Of a stretch of DNA of 64,000 bases, positions 14,201 through 23,819 are shown piece by piece (within the stretch, counting starts at the first letter, position 1; each line of letters starts with the position of its first letter). The position numbers were made by a program, and so were the translations under genes. The notes beneath the pieces are model-generated. The model was not told the DNA's origin. It saw only the letters and a list, made by a program, of their open reading frames with translations, and did not search any database. Source of the stretch: Carya illinoinensis (Eukaryota > Streptophyta > Magnoliopsida > Fagales > Juglandaceae); contig NC_056756.1 of NCBI RefSeq assembly GCF_018687715.1, positions 40,830,480 through 40,894,479 of the forward strand. Reading direction: 5' to 3'.

Positions 14201-17200
14201 TCCAAGCATATAGAAAAGCTCCACTATTCTTCTAGGCATTATCCATGCCATTCCACCCTCAGTGAAGAAATCACTCCACAATGCACTTGTGATCTTGCAG
14301 TGAAGTAACAGATGATCAACTAGGAGATTGATAGCTGTGGTAATCAGATGGGGATTTTGCTCCTGATCTGTTGTTTTCTATCCCTCTAGGCATTGATTGG
14401 AATCACAAATCTTCTGATTGGGTGTTGAGGAAGGTGGATGAAATCAAGGATTGTGTGGATGTTTCTTGCGATGGCTTTGAGGAACAATTTAGAGCCCTCT
14501 TGATTGCTATTGAGGCTGGTCAACCTTCTTTGGACAGATCCGCTTTAAAAAAGCAGAGGGAATTGAAGAGATTGTTGTGCACCGTTAACTATAATGGCAG
14601 GGGAGGAAGTGCACTTGGAAATAAAGGCAAGGAAGGGGCTGCCAATGATTATCTATGAATCCTAAGATAATTTCATGGAATGTTAATGGGCTTAATGATG
14701 TTAAATATGGGAGTATGTGAGGGGTTGGTATTCAAATGAAGTAAGAGGAGCGTATGGGATGAGTTTGTGGAAGACCATTCGGAAGGGCTGGGGGGAGTTT
14801 TCTTGTCATATTAAATTTAAGGTGGGGGATGGGAAGAGGATACTTTTATGGCATGAAATTTGGTGTGGGGATTCTGCTCTCAAGATTGCTTTTCCTTCTT
14901 TTTATAGGATTGCTAGGGATCAAGATGCTCCTGTGGTCGGATGGGTATTGTTTGGGTGATGACTATGGAGGTGGTGGATCTTCTTTCATGTTGGAATGGT
15001 TTTGAGGGAAGAAAATGTGTTGCTGCCATATCGAAGATGATTCCTTTGTGCTTGATGTGGTGTCTTTAGTTGGAAAGGAATGAGAGATGCTTCAAAAACA
15101 AAGAATGCTCATTGGGAGAACTTAGGGATTTCTTCTTTAGTACTTTGTGTTTGTAGGTTAAGGCTCTTTTATTGAATGTTGATAATTTTCAGGATTTGCT
15201 TTAGCCTCTTTTCTTCTCAAGTGTCAAGTAGGTATTTCTTTCATATACGTCCTGTGTACTTGGTCTTTGCCTATTCATAGTAATAAAATTTTCTTATTAA
15301 CTATATATAAAAAAAAAAAAAAAAATCGGACTGTTAGAGAACATCTTATATTCAATAAGATGGGAGAATTTCCTAGTCTCTTCTGTTAGCTTTCCACACC
15401 CCAAGTGACTGGCTAATCTCATTTGAACACTATCCTCCCCTTATGCTACCATATTTGGCTTCCACCTCCAATTGCCACAACATTTTCCTTTCCTCAACCA
15501 AGCTTTGTTGAACCATAACCTATTTCCAATTGCCAATCTGCCCAACAATTGTGGAGTGCAAATCTGGGACCACTTGACTTGGTGAAAGTTGAACTCCTCA
15601 CCCATTCCTCCTTGGAAGAAGTCCCTTTGAAGCTTCTCAAAAAGTTGGGGTACTCCCACAGGCATAGAGAATAGAGACAAGTAATATTAGGGGTGTACAG
15701 TTTTTGGTCCGGTCCAGTCCGGTCCTATATTTAAAATATTTTTAATAATTTAATATATTATTTTTATATAGTAATTATATAAGTTGATGACGTAATTTTT
15801 ATCTAATTTATTATCATTGACCATATAAAATATTAAATAATATATGCTATCAATTAATAATAAATCATAAATTATGTGATAAAACTAATAGCTTTCTTTT
15901 TTAGAACTCTTTGTATTTGGGCCACAAATGTTATTTTTAATGGACAAGATTTCCATGACAGCCTTGTATCTATACTCCCTACGTAGCTAGGGCATACTTT
16001 TGTACTTCATATGGCTTTTGCCTATTCTTTCATTAATACACTTTGATTACTTATAAAAAAAAATGTGATAAGTTATGTCATTATATGTAAATAGTTAATA
16101 CATCATACATATTCTACTATTTACACTAGTAATTAGGTAATTTTTTTTTTTAAATACCTAAGTTGCAAACAAGTATGAATAATCTATTTACAATGAAATT
16201 ATTTGACATTCATTAACCACATATAAAAATGACATTATTAATAATTATACATACTAAAGAGTAAAGTCTAAATTAGTAAGTAGTAATTATCAACATCATA
16301 AAAATAATTATAGTTAAATATTATTTTTAATGAGTTAGTTACATAATCCATATTAATAATTTACTTAATTTTAATTTTAGTAATTTAGATAATTTATTTG
16401 CCAAAAAAAAAAGAAAAGAAACAAAATATCAAAATAATTGGGCCGGACTGAATGGACCGATAGCTACTGGTTCGGTCCGTTCCAGTCCTGAGAAATGATG
16501 GACTGAAAGTTTCGGTCTATCATCTCCTCGGACCGGACTGATTTATGCCCCTAGACTGTAATATATATGTAGGAAGGTTTGAGAGAGTACTCTTGATTAG
16601 TGTAACGTGACTTCCTTTGGATAGGTAAAGCCGTCATTCCATCTTTTCTATAACACCGTTCCTAATAACTTGAATTCCTTTGGAGTGGTTTGGGGGAGAA
16701 TTATCAACTGGGATACGGTTTGCAGACCAATTTCTTCAGGTGGTTTGGGGATAAAGAACTTAAGAAACTTCAATCAGGCACTCCTAGGGAAATGGTTTTG
16801 GAGATATAATATGGAGCCGGAAGCTTTATGGAAAGTAGTAGTTCATAGTAAATATGGTAGCCTATGGGGGGGATGGTGTACTAGAGAGGGGAATGGACCA
16901 TATGGAGTGGGGATCTTGAAGCAAATAAGAAGAGGATGGAGGTTGTTTGCCAACCATACTAAACTTTTGGTGGGGGAGGGCACACGTATAAGTTTTTGGA
17001 GGGACATTTGGTGTGGGGAGGAGGCACTGAATGACGCTTTTCCTTTTGTATATAAAGTGGCTTGCGATCAAGAAGCTTTGGTCGCGGATCTTTTGGTTTG
17101 CTCAGGGGATCAAGTCCACTTGAACGTCACTTTTTATAGAGTAGCACATGATTGGGAAGTAAACAGTTTCGCAGATTTTTTCAACCTAGTGTACTCTATG

Positions 17201-20200
17201 AAGCCGAATGGATCACATGAAGATAAGCTGTGGTGGAAACATACGGGTAAAGGTATTTTCTCGGTTCGCTCTTATTATAAGGCCCTTACAGATATACCGA
17301 ATGCTCCATTTCCATGGAGAAGATTGTGGAGGAATAAAGTGCTGCCCAAAACACTTTTCTTCATTTGGACAGCAGCCCTGGGTAAGATTCTGACTACCGA
17401 TAAATCTGCGGAAGCGGTGGGTAATCATTACTGATTGGTGCTGTATGTGTAAGAAAGCTGGTGAGTTAGTGAATAATCTCCTGCTATATTGTGAGACAGC
17501 TAGAGCCTTGTGGTGTTAAGTGTTCTGTCGAGTAGGGTTAAATTGGGTGATGCCGAAGTCAGTAGTTGAATTATTAGCCAGTTGGGCGATGTCGGGGTGT
17601 GATCTACATATCAAAGCTGTGTGGAAGATGATACTTATCTGCATTATGTGGTGCATTTGGCAAGAGTGGAATGAACGAACATTTGAAGATAAGGAGAGGA
17701 CAACTGAGGAGCTTTGTATCTTATTTTTCAGCATTTTATTTTTATGGTCTCTAGCTATAGACTTTAATGGCCTAAATGTACACGAGTTTCTAGTGACTAC
17801 TATAGCCACCTAGATAGGTCTTACCTCTTGTATACCTTCTTGTGTACTTGGGCTATGCCTATTATTATTAATACTACCGTTTACTTATAAAAAAAAAAAA
17901 AAAAAAAATTCAGCTCAAAAACACCCCCAATGGGAGACCCAGATACTTCATTGGAAGCAATGACACCCTAAACCAAGGATATGTGCAAACCTGCTAATGT
18001 GATTGACTGGTTCTTATTGGTGGTTTTATGTCTAGCTTCTTAGTGGGGGAGGCAAATACTGGCTCTCTCAATATATCTCATCTCTTATTTGCCAACAATA
18101 CCCTATTATTTTGTGAGGCCAGCCATGATCATATCCGTGCATTGAGGGCTCTCCTTCTGTGCTTTGAAGTGATTTTTGGATTAAAGGTGAACTTGGGCAA
18201 ATCAGATGTAGTACCGGTGGGGCAAGTGCATAATGTGGATGGTATGACTTGGATCTTGGGATTCAAGATATCTCATTTACCCATGAATTATCTCGACCCC
18301 CCGTTGGGTGCTCATTACAAATTGATATCCATTTGAAATGATGTCCTAGAAAAGATGGAGCGCAAACTTGTTAGTTGGAAGTGGATGTACTTATCCAAAG
18401 TTGGCAGAGTCACACTCATTAAAAGTACCCTCTTCAACCTACCGACTTATTTCCTCTCTTTTAGTTTCACTTCCATCAAAGGTGGCTTATTGTATGGAGA
18501 AAGTACAGTAGGATTTCCTATGGGGAGGGATGAATGATGTGTTCAAATTTCATCCGGTAAAATGGGCTAATGTTTGTTCTCCAATTTCCAAAGGAGGTTT
18601 GGGTATCCGAAATTTGCAGCTTTTTAATAAAGCTTTGTTGGGAAAATGGCTATGGAGATATCCCATAGAACATGGAGCTTTGTGGTGAATAGCTTTAGAC
18701 TCAAAAGTATAGTAGAGTATGGGGGGAGATTGGTGCTTGAACGAGGTGAGTGGATCAGATGGGGTGGGGCTCTAGAAGCACATTAGATGAGGGTGGACTA
18801 AATTTTCTAGTTTTACCCTTTTGGAGGTGGGTGATAGGTCCCAAAACAAATTCTGGCATGACATATGGTGTGGTGATAGGGCACTTAAAGAAGCCTATCC
18901 AGGCTTCTTTGGTATAGCGAGGATGAAGGAAGCCTCAATTGTGGACCTCCTTGACCAATCTAATGGCACTCCCTAATGGAATGTCACATTTCTTAGAGCT
19001 GTCCATAATTGGGAAGCTGAAGCAATCTCTGAATTTTACAACCTAGTCTATTTTGTTCCTATGAGGGGGAGAGGTTAAGACAAGCTATTTTTGCGCCCCT
19101 CGGCAAAAGGGAAGTTCACAGTATGCTCCTTCTGCCAATCCGTCTCTAAGTACAATGTAAATCCATTCCTATGGAAGAGAATTTGGAAGACAATGGCCCC
19201 TGTAAAGGCATCATTTTTTGTATGGATAGCTTCTTTGGGGAAGATTCTCACTCTCACCTAAGGAAGCGCGGAATCATAGTCTTGGATTGGTGTTGTTTGT
19301 GTAAAAAAAACGGAGGATCCATCGATCATCTACTAATACGTTGTGAGATTGCCACGACTTTGTGGAATGACTTTTTTGCTAGGGTGGGTGTAGCTTGGGT
19401 GATGCCAAGAAGGGTGATCGTCCTCTTAGCTTCATGGAGAGGTCTCCAAGGCACTTTTTAGATTTCTGCAATTTGGAAGATGGTTCCGATCTACCTATGG
19501 TGGTGTTTTTGGAGGGAGAGGAACAAGCGAAGTTTTGAAGATCGTGAGCAGTCATTGGATGAACTTAGAACTTTATTTTTTAACACTTTTTTCAATGGTC
19601 GATTGTAATTGATTTTAATGGAATGACCGTTCATGAATTTCTTGTATTAGTAGAACATCACTCTTAGGCATTGCTCTTTTATATGACCTGTGTACTAGGA
19701 CTTTTGCCTATTCCGACTATCAATAAAATCTTATTTGATGATCAAATAAGATTTGCCCATATGATTTTTAATCCTCAGACAGCCTCAAAGCATAAGAACA
19801 CTATGTTTTATAACTTAAAGCTTCTGCATGGCAGAACATACTCTTCATTATTTCTAGTACCCATGGAGAAATCTGATAAAAGCACCCTCTGTTTTAATGT
19901 GCAATCTTGGATTCTGTTGGTTTCCAAGGAACATTTTTTAAGGAAATTTTTTTATGACCTGAATCGTCTGCAACTACTAAATAAACTTAGAACCTTATTG
20001 TGAGGAAGTCCCAATAACTTCTTGCAAATTATGGTGAAACAACATCAATATCTGTGATCTCTTCATCCTTTTTCTCCCTCTTTTTTGTTTTCTTTTATGC
20101 CACATTCAATTTCTAGACTTAACAATGAGGTATACACTGGGACGTTTCCCTCACATATAACCACCCATTAAAGCCCTAATATGCTGATAATGGTGGCACT

Positions 20201-21842
20201 GAATCCCAGATCTATGCAATATTCCTGAGACTTTACCAACATTTTTATTACATAAGATTCTCTTCCCTGGTACATTCTAATACTGCCGATGACTTAGGAA
20301 TGCTCTCCATATCCTGTTATGTTATATTCACCAGATAATTTTATTAATGAGCAAAAAAGGTGCTGCTCAAGTACATGGGAAATTCATGTCCTTTTTTTTA
20401 ACTACCCATTGGGCTGTGCCTGATGTGATCCTTTATTTTGAAGCAGTTCTGGAAGTATCCCTTCTGCATCAAAGCTCTCTCCTGGGCAAGCAGCCTATCA
20501 CTTCCTGGCAGGCTATCAAAATGGGAAGTTCTTGCCTGCATACAGCAATGGCTCTTCATCTATTGACCTGTTAGAACTTGCAAAGGCTCTTTTGTCCAAG
20601 GTCAAATCTTGAACTGGTTTAAATTAATTATCGTTTTATTTTTGGTTATGTTTATCAGGACTAATTAATCTTTTATACTGTTTCTGCAGTTGCAAGAGAA
20701 CGAAATCCCATCTTTCCTCATCAATGTCAACGAGGGGGAAAAGAGTGTAACTGGTAGGTAAAGAAGTGGGATGAGTTGAACCTTCTCACGGGTAGAAGCC
20801 GCCCTTTAGATATTATCTACTTCGGAGCAACTATCTGATCAACTCTGTGAATGATAGTTTTTTTTTTTTTTTTTCCTCCTCTCACAACATGTAGTCGGTT
20901 GTTGAGTGGTTAAATTATGTTTATTCTTTCTGATCTGCTTGCTTTACGGGCAAAAAACAGTTGATTTTTCTTGCTGCGGGAAGGGAAGGATTCGCATTAT
21001 TTGGAAGAAATAGAAGGGGCACATGCTAAATGCTTGCTTTATTCTTAGATCCCAAAAGGGAGTGATATTTATATGGAAAAAAGGAAACAGAACGCAAGGA
21101 CATGTAGTAGTATTGCAGTCATGCATGGATAGAAAATCTATTACCGTTATGTGCAATGCTTCACAAGTAGTTTAGAGTCTAACCTCATCTTTGGGGGATA
21201 AAAGTTAATTGGAGGAGCTTTCTTCTTTAAAACACCATTTTTGCATGGCTGCCTATTTATGTTTTCTCTATATGTAGCTTTTCAGGATTTTTTTCGATCT
21301 TTTTTACTTTCTCTAGTAAGGTTTATCTGATGTATACTTCCTTTATACTTGGATTTGCCTTTTCATCATTAGAAAAACTTTGCTTACCAAAAAAAAGGTT
21401 GCATATATAATGTCTGCTCGATATGTGGTTGTTGTATGGCCATACACTGAAACAGAGAGATACACCATGAAAAAGCGCCTTCTGAATGATTTTACCCAGC
21501 TCTTCTCTTTTTTCTTTTGTAGTCTTGGGCTTATTATGATTCTCTCACCCTTTTAACACAATAAAACATTATGACATTAACTAACAAAAGAGACTGCTTT
21601 GCTTGAAGTCCTTACATCTTTTCTGCTTTCATTCCATTTGAAGCTAAAATAATCCATTTCACTTGAGTTAGATACTGAACACAGATATTTATTTCAATGT
21701 GGTGTCATTTGCTTGACTTTTGCAGGTAAGAATCTTGTTAAGTTGGTGGAATCAACTCTGTCCAAGAGCATCCCCCAATTTGAAGCCAAAGGTATCTTTT
21801 CATCCTTTTTCTTTCCCTGCTGGTAAGGGAAGTTTACTGGTG

Positions 21843-21873
<31 letters not shown>

Positions 21874-21955
21874 TCCAGGTGGAAATCTTCAAGGAAAGTA
21901 CAAGAGCTTTTTAACAGGAAAATTTCAAGACCTACCCAAGGAATTCTCATTCTGA
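79..21955 (+). CDS. PEPCK (ATP)-like protein without P-loop, 11 exons, 443 aa
   Basis: Exons inferred by splice sites and phase: 79-177, 7966-8021, 9022-9146, 9235-9329, 10357-10562, 13015-13203, 13315-13515, 20447-20600, 20690-20753, 21726-21791, 21879-21955; 1332 nt, closing in frame on TGA. The first ATG gives a basic, Ser/Arg-rich, acid-free N-terminus ([15 protein letters not shown]), which reads as a mitochondrial presequence. Residues about 126-190 ([22 protein letters not shown]) resemble the N-terminal domain of ATP-type PEP carboxykinase. Residues about 324-346 ([21 protein letters not shown]) resemble the family's VLPP.SKLTP.QAMYHF.SGY segment. The substrate loop (GRSPKDK) and nucleotide P-loop (GLSGTGKT) of true enzymes are absent, and the length is well below the usual 530-670 aa. 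A pseudoenzyme or regulatory role is inferred; no reaction is assigned. All introns are GT-AG except the one after exon 4 (GC-AG). The 5' end of the transcript may lie before the window. Exon structure is fairly certain; family assignment is from memory of motifs. Confidence 0.8.
178..1004. other. Intron 1 sequence, nothing recognised
   Basis: Intronic sequence between exon 1 and the chromovirus insertion. I see no gene or repeat in it. Confidence 0.5.
1010..1485 (-). repeat. 3' LTR of the intron-1 chromovirus
   Basis: This 476-bp LTR is preceded on the + strand by target duplication CATAG. The adjoining 26-base C run (1489-1514) is the minus-strand polypurine tract, here almost pure G. Confidence 0.93.
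1516..2863 (-). pseudogene. Chromovirus integrase and chromodomain, broken
   Basis: The integrase core is in 1688-2671, with [15 protein letters not shown] and [10 protein letters not shown] around the D,D,E residues, and a C-terminal [19 protein letters not shown] module. A stop lies just before 2671 in the zinc-binding region. A frame change near 1700 leads into a chromodomain ([22 protein letters not shown]) at about 1530-1740, which places the element among chromoviruses. Confidence 0.9.
2864..4216 (-). pseudogene. Chromovirus reverse transcriptase and RNase H, broken
   Basis: The main open stretch is 2864-4048. RT motifs are present: [25 protein letters not shown] and the intact active site FFDDILVYS. 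RNase H follows ([16 protein letters not shown]). An in-frame stop lies at about 4090 within the region that normally reads DGNWHFC, and another lies at the 2864 end. Confidence 0.92.
4217..5883 (-). pseudogene. Chromovirus gag and protease, broken
   Basis: Gag begins with ATG at 5883 ([15 protein letters not shown]), right after the primer site. It has a coiled N-terminus and a retrotransposon gag domain ([21 protein letters not shown]). The frame is interrupted at about 5349 by a TGA and further breaks before 5113. It resumes with a zinc knuckle ([14 protein letters not shown]) and an aspartic protease site ([12 protein letters not shown]). A TGA at about 4216 separates it from RT. Confidence 0.9.
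5906..6381 (-). repeat. 5' LTR of the intron-1 chromovirus
   Basis: This is the 476-bp upstream LTR in element orientation. It has 6-bp inverted ends TGATAG/CTATCA and is followed on the + strand by the target duplication CATAG. It aligns end to end with the LTR at 1010-1485. Confidence 0.93.
6674..6810 (+). mobile_element. Short SINE with 17-bp target duplication
   Basis: This 137-bp insertion ends in an A tract. Its 17-bp flanks are identical (AAACACTCAATTAACTT at 6657-6673 and 6811-6827). The head contains a B-box-like stretch (CAGTTCAAGTCCC). It is probably 5'-truncated and belongs to a different SINE family from those at 36404 and 48553. Confidence 0.8.
7015..7575 (+). mobile_element. 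Decayed LINE 3' end
   Basis: The DNA keeps the order of the LINE 3' region: a zf-RVT-like coding remnant (an ASP..K.LTTDNL-type stretch, LHCE, a [12 protein letters not shown] stretch). A degenerate terminal signature follows, ending TTTTAATAAAATGC. Many stops; an old copy. Confidence 0.65.
7576..7965. other. End of intron 1
   Basis: Ordinary intron sequence leading to a pyrimidine-rich acceptor at 7965. Nothing else recognised. Confidence 0.5.
8116..8243 (+). mobile_element. Severely 5'-truncated LINE tail with long poly(A)
   Basis: About 68 bp of the standard LINE 3' terminus (CTTGTATACTTC.TGTGTACTTGGGCTATGCC...AATAAAACT) is followed by about 60 A. The 15-bp target duplication ACTAGTGGGGCATGC is exact at 8101-8115 and 8244-8258. 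The long pure A tract suggests a recent insertion. Confidence 0.92.
8419..8443 (-). mobile_element. Minimal antisense LINE-tail insertion (25 bp)
   Basis: Fifteen T plus GATGGTTAAC lie between perfect 15-bp repeats ATCTGTATGAAACTC (8404-8418 and 8444-8458). This is the footprint of target-primed reverse transcription in which almost nothing but poly(A) was copied. Confidence 0.75.
8621..8698. repeat. Two-copy short tandem repeat in intron 2
   Basis: A unit of about 36 bp (AGCTATTATAATCACT.ACCAAACAAA) occurs twice in succession with small differences. Confidence 0.6.
9541..10045 (-). mobile_element. Antisense LINE 3' fragment in intron 4
   Basis: It starts with the reverse of the LINE tail (TTTTATTGATGATAAAAAAAGGC) and continues through a decayed zf-RVT region on the minus strand. 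Boundaries are approximate. It lies in the GC-AG intron 9330-10356. Confidence 0.7.
10440..10858 (+). repeat. Source copy of an intragenic duplication (exon 5 and following intron)
   Basis: This covers the 3' two thirds of functional exon 5 plus about 300 bp of intron. The same sequence, decayed and interrupted, recurs at 11466-12412. Confidence 0.85.
10863..11465 (-). mobile_element. Antisense LINE 3' fragment between the two exon-5 copies
   Basis: It opens with TTTATTGATAGAAAAAGGCATAGCCC, the reverse of the LINE tail, and continues through an antisense zf-RVT region to about 11460. It occupies the junction of the tandem duplication. Confidence 0.75.
11466..12412 (+). pseudogene. Decayed second copy of exon 5 plus intron, split by a LINE
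   Basis: 11466-11600 matches exon 5 and its donor region (GTGATAGTCCTTC.GCTGTG, GTTTCACATGATTCTTGTCC). A 2-bp deletion (AAGACTCCAAC to AAGACCAAC) and several substitutions destroy the frame. The copy resumes at 12159-12412 with the intron part (TCTAGTCTTGCTTGGTGTATG, GCAACTGAGTTGGTGGGGAC). The functional gene model skips it. It is a pseudoexon that could still attract the spliceosome at its retained GT. Confidence 0.85.
11611..12158 (+). mobile_element. 5'-truncated LINE inside the duplicated segment
   Basis: It encodes a zf-RVT remnant ([32 protein letters not shown]) and ends in a degenerate LINE terminus. A 10-bp target duplication TTTATTCATT is present at 11601-11610 and 12159-12168. The insertion therefore postdates the exon duplication. 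Confidence 0.85.
12413..13014. other. Intron 5 remainder
   Basis: AT-rich intron sequence ending at the acceptor before exon 6. No feature recognised. Confidence 0.5.
13516..14029. other. Start of intron 7
   Basis: Plain intron sequence after exon 7. No repeat or gene recognised. Confidence 0.45.
14033..14318 (-). mobile_element. Antisense LINE zf-RVT fragment
   Basis: Minus-strand translation gives [21 protein letters not shown], matching the C-terminal zf-RVT region of LINE ORF2. Both ends of the element are missing. Confidence 0.75.
14341..15325 (+). mobile_element. LINE copy with a large internal deletion
   Basis: It begins in the C-terminal part of ORF1 ([32 protein letters not shown]) and passes the ORF1-ORF2 junction. 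It reads the first residues of ORF2 ([11 protein letters not shown]), then jumps at about 14700 to the distal part of ORF2 (VKYGS...[29 protein letters not shown]). Compared with the complete element at 40007, about 2.6 kb are missing. It ends with the LINE terminus and an A tract at about 15309-15325. Confidence 0.88.
15330..15687 (-). mobile_element. Antisense LINE ORF2 fragment
   Basis: Minus-strand [20 protein letters not shown] and [17 protein letters not shown] match the region just after the RT domain ([14 protein letters not shown]...). Frame breaks are present. It abuts both the LINE at 14341-15325 and the hAT-like element. Confidence 0.8.
15688..16553. mobile_element. hAT-like nonautonomous element, GGTCCGGTCC type
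   Basis: The termini are inverted: TAGGGGTGTACAG at the left and TTTATGCCCCTA at the right. Subterminal GGTCCGGTCC motifs occur at both ends, with an AT-rich interior lacking an ORF. An exact 8-bp target duplication is not visible, although both flanks contain GTAATAT. It shares design and motif with the element at 22929. A LINE fragment is nested inside. Confidence 0.72.
15883..16062 (+). mobile_element. Short LINE insertion nested in the hAT-like element
   Basis: A 180-bp 5'-truncated LINE terminus ends in nine A. The 9-bp target duplication ATGTGATAA lies at 15874-15882 and 16063-16071. It postdates the hAT-like element. Confidence 0.8.
16665..17909 (+). mobile_element. 5'-truncated LINE, diverged subfamily
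   Basis: An open stretch at 16670-17434 encodes the post-RT part of ORF2 ([46 protein letters not shown]). A frame break in the zf-RVT follows, then 17520-17813 continues it. It ends with the LINE terminus and about 20 A. Its protein differs clearly from the complete element, so it is an older subfamily. Confidence 0.9.
18010..19740 (+). mobile_element. 5'-truncated LINE with decayed RT
   Basis: It enters ORF2 at the RT catalytic block, where LLFADD reads LLFANNT, so the active site is lost. It continues through [11 protein letters not shown] and [15 protein letters not shown] to zf-RVT ([20 protein letters not shown]). Multiple stops. The usual A tail is replaced by a palindrome at 19726-19754. 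Confidence 0.88.
19726..19754. repeat. Perfect palindrome at a LINE 3' end
   Basis: Two 14-base arms (AAATCTTATTTGAT and its exact complement) surround a single G. The left arm is the normal LINE end (AATAAAATCTTATT). Confidence 0.9.
19755..20336. other. Intron 7, distal part
   Basis: No gene recognised. Possibly old intron sequence, or repeats too diverged to name. Confidence 0.4.
20337..20385 (-). mobile_element. Antisense LINE-tail scrap
   Basis: TTTTATTAATGAGCAAAAAAGG followed by CTCAAGTACATGGGA is the reverse of the LINE terminus. It lies 60 bp before exon 8 and is very short. Confidence 0.55.
20754..21299. other. Intron 9, first part
   Basis: No gene or repeat recognised apart from a T run near 20860. 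Confidence 0.45.
21300..21398 (+). mobile_element. Short LINE terminus in intron 9
   Basis: TGATGTATACTTCC...TTATACTTGGATTTGCC, then a short A run, match the LINE 3' signature. Decayed; target duplication not resolved. Confidence 0.6.
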
Positions 21956-22920
21956 GAACGATAAATCCTTTTTGCCTTTTCCTTTGAAGCTCTTGTTTTC
22001 CTAAAGGTACAAATGTAACCTCTTTCTTGTGAAGTTATACCCCGATCATGTGCGTGATTTTTCCTTCCTCACAAAATGTCGGGGGCAGAATACCAGTGGC
22101 TGAAATCATTTATCTAGTTGTATATCTGTGGACTTGTATTAATTTCCTTTTCTCAGTTCAATGAAAGGATTTTCGGGATGCTTATTCTGGGATATGATGA
22201 TTGAGTTAAATTCTGAAACAAAATGAAAATCTGAAACTTTAACGACTCGGTTGCTACCAGAAAAACATAATACATTTGCTGATCAAGTGGGATGAGGTTC
22301 GCTGGCTTATATTATTTTGTATGTACTGTGGTATAAATTTTGATTTATAGTGGATAAAATGAAGATTGAGAAATCTTGATATGCTGGTTGTCTTTGTTAT
22401 GAAGAATATCTTTCTACTGAATATTTGATAAATTTTGTTTTCCCCACCTAAGGCATAGTTTCATAGGCCACTAATAATGTCAATACTTGTATTTCCAATG
22501 AAAGGTGGCTGCAAACATGTTTAATTAGTTCATACCCTGTGAACCTTTTGTTTTGAGAAATTTGTTGGAATGAGAAAATGAACAGATGATGATGGAAGAT
22601 TAGTCATAGCTCGACCTCATATGAAACCGGAATGTTTCCTCTTGGGCCCTTGCTTTTTATGTATACCAGCTTCAATGACACTCTTACAGGGAAAATAGAA
22701 TGAGAATTGGTGATGTTGAGTGGCATTAATCTAACAAATCCTAGTTCTATGTGTAAAGATTTGAATCTCTAAATAATTACAGAACTTGCATAATCTGGTT
22801 TGGCCGCCTCCAGTCTTGGCATTTAGCCTGTTTGTGGTCTCTTTCCTCTTTAGAGGGGTGTAAATTTAAGGGAGAATAATCGGTTATAATTATGTATTTA
22901 AGCTATCGTTGCCTATGGCA
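21956..22920. other. 3' UTR of the PEPCK-like gene and intergenic DNA
   Basis: The stop codon is followed by about 200 bp of plausible 3' UTR. No further gene is seen before the hAT element. Confidence 0.5.
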
Positions 22921-22928
22921 GTTTTGTG

Positions 22929-23811
22929 TATGGGTGTAACCGGTCCGGTTCGGTCCGGTTTTAGACAAAATCTAGGACCGAACCGGTAGGCACCAGTTTT
23001 ACATTTTTCAAAACTGATTACACACCGATTACCCTCCTAAACTGGTATTCCGGTTTTACCCGTTTCCGGTCCGGTTCGGTCCGGTTTTCCGGTTTTAATA
23101 AAATATATATTTATTATAAAAAAATCTGTTTATAAAAAAAAAAAAAAAACTGCTATGTCAAAAAATTATACTTAAAAAAAAAACTACTATATAAAAAGAC
23201 TGCTATGCAAAAAAAAAAAAGTGCTATGTAAAAAATTTATACTATTAGTATAGCTTTGGTATGGCTTTATATAAATTATATGCTAATATATATAATTTAT
23301 ATTTATCTACTAATGTCTTATGTACTTATCAAAAAAAATATAAAGAGTTTTAAGTGTATTAGGCCATTAAAATTTAGTAATAATATTTGAGTGATTTTCT
23401 TTCTTTTTAAGTTCTTACTTCTTATGAATCTATGATAAAATGTTATTAATAAATAATATATATTTATAATATTATATATTTAAAGCATATGATCAATTAA
23501 ATTTTCATGTTTGAGATTAAATTTTTATTTTATAAATTAAAATAACACTATCTTATATATAATTATAATTTATATTATTATATATTATATATAATATAAA
23601 ATATATAACATATAACATTAAATAAATAAAAAAATATACACATATTAAATAGTACCTGTCCGGTCCGGTCTAAAAATGGCCGGAACCGAAATCGGACTGG
23701 TTTCGGCCAGTTTTTCATTTTATGAAACCGGTTCCGGACCGGACCGGTTCAAAACCGGCACAACCGGTCCGGTCCGGTTTTTCGGTTTACCGGTTAAAAT
23801 TTACACCCCTA
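22929..23811. mobile_element. hAT-type nonautonomous element with 8-bp target duplication
   Basis: The 883-bp element runs TATGGGTGTAACCGG... to ...TTTACACCCCTA, so its termini are inverted. Target duplication GTTTTGTG is exact at 22921-22928 and 23812-23819; 8 bp is the hAT hallmark. Both ends are dense in CCGGTCCGGTT repeats, and the interior is AT-rich with no ORF. Confidence 0.9.
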
Positions 23812-23819
23812 GTTTTGTG

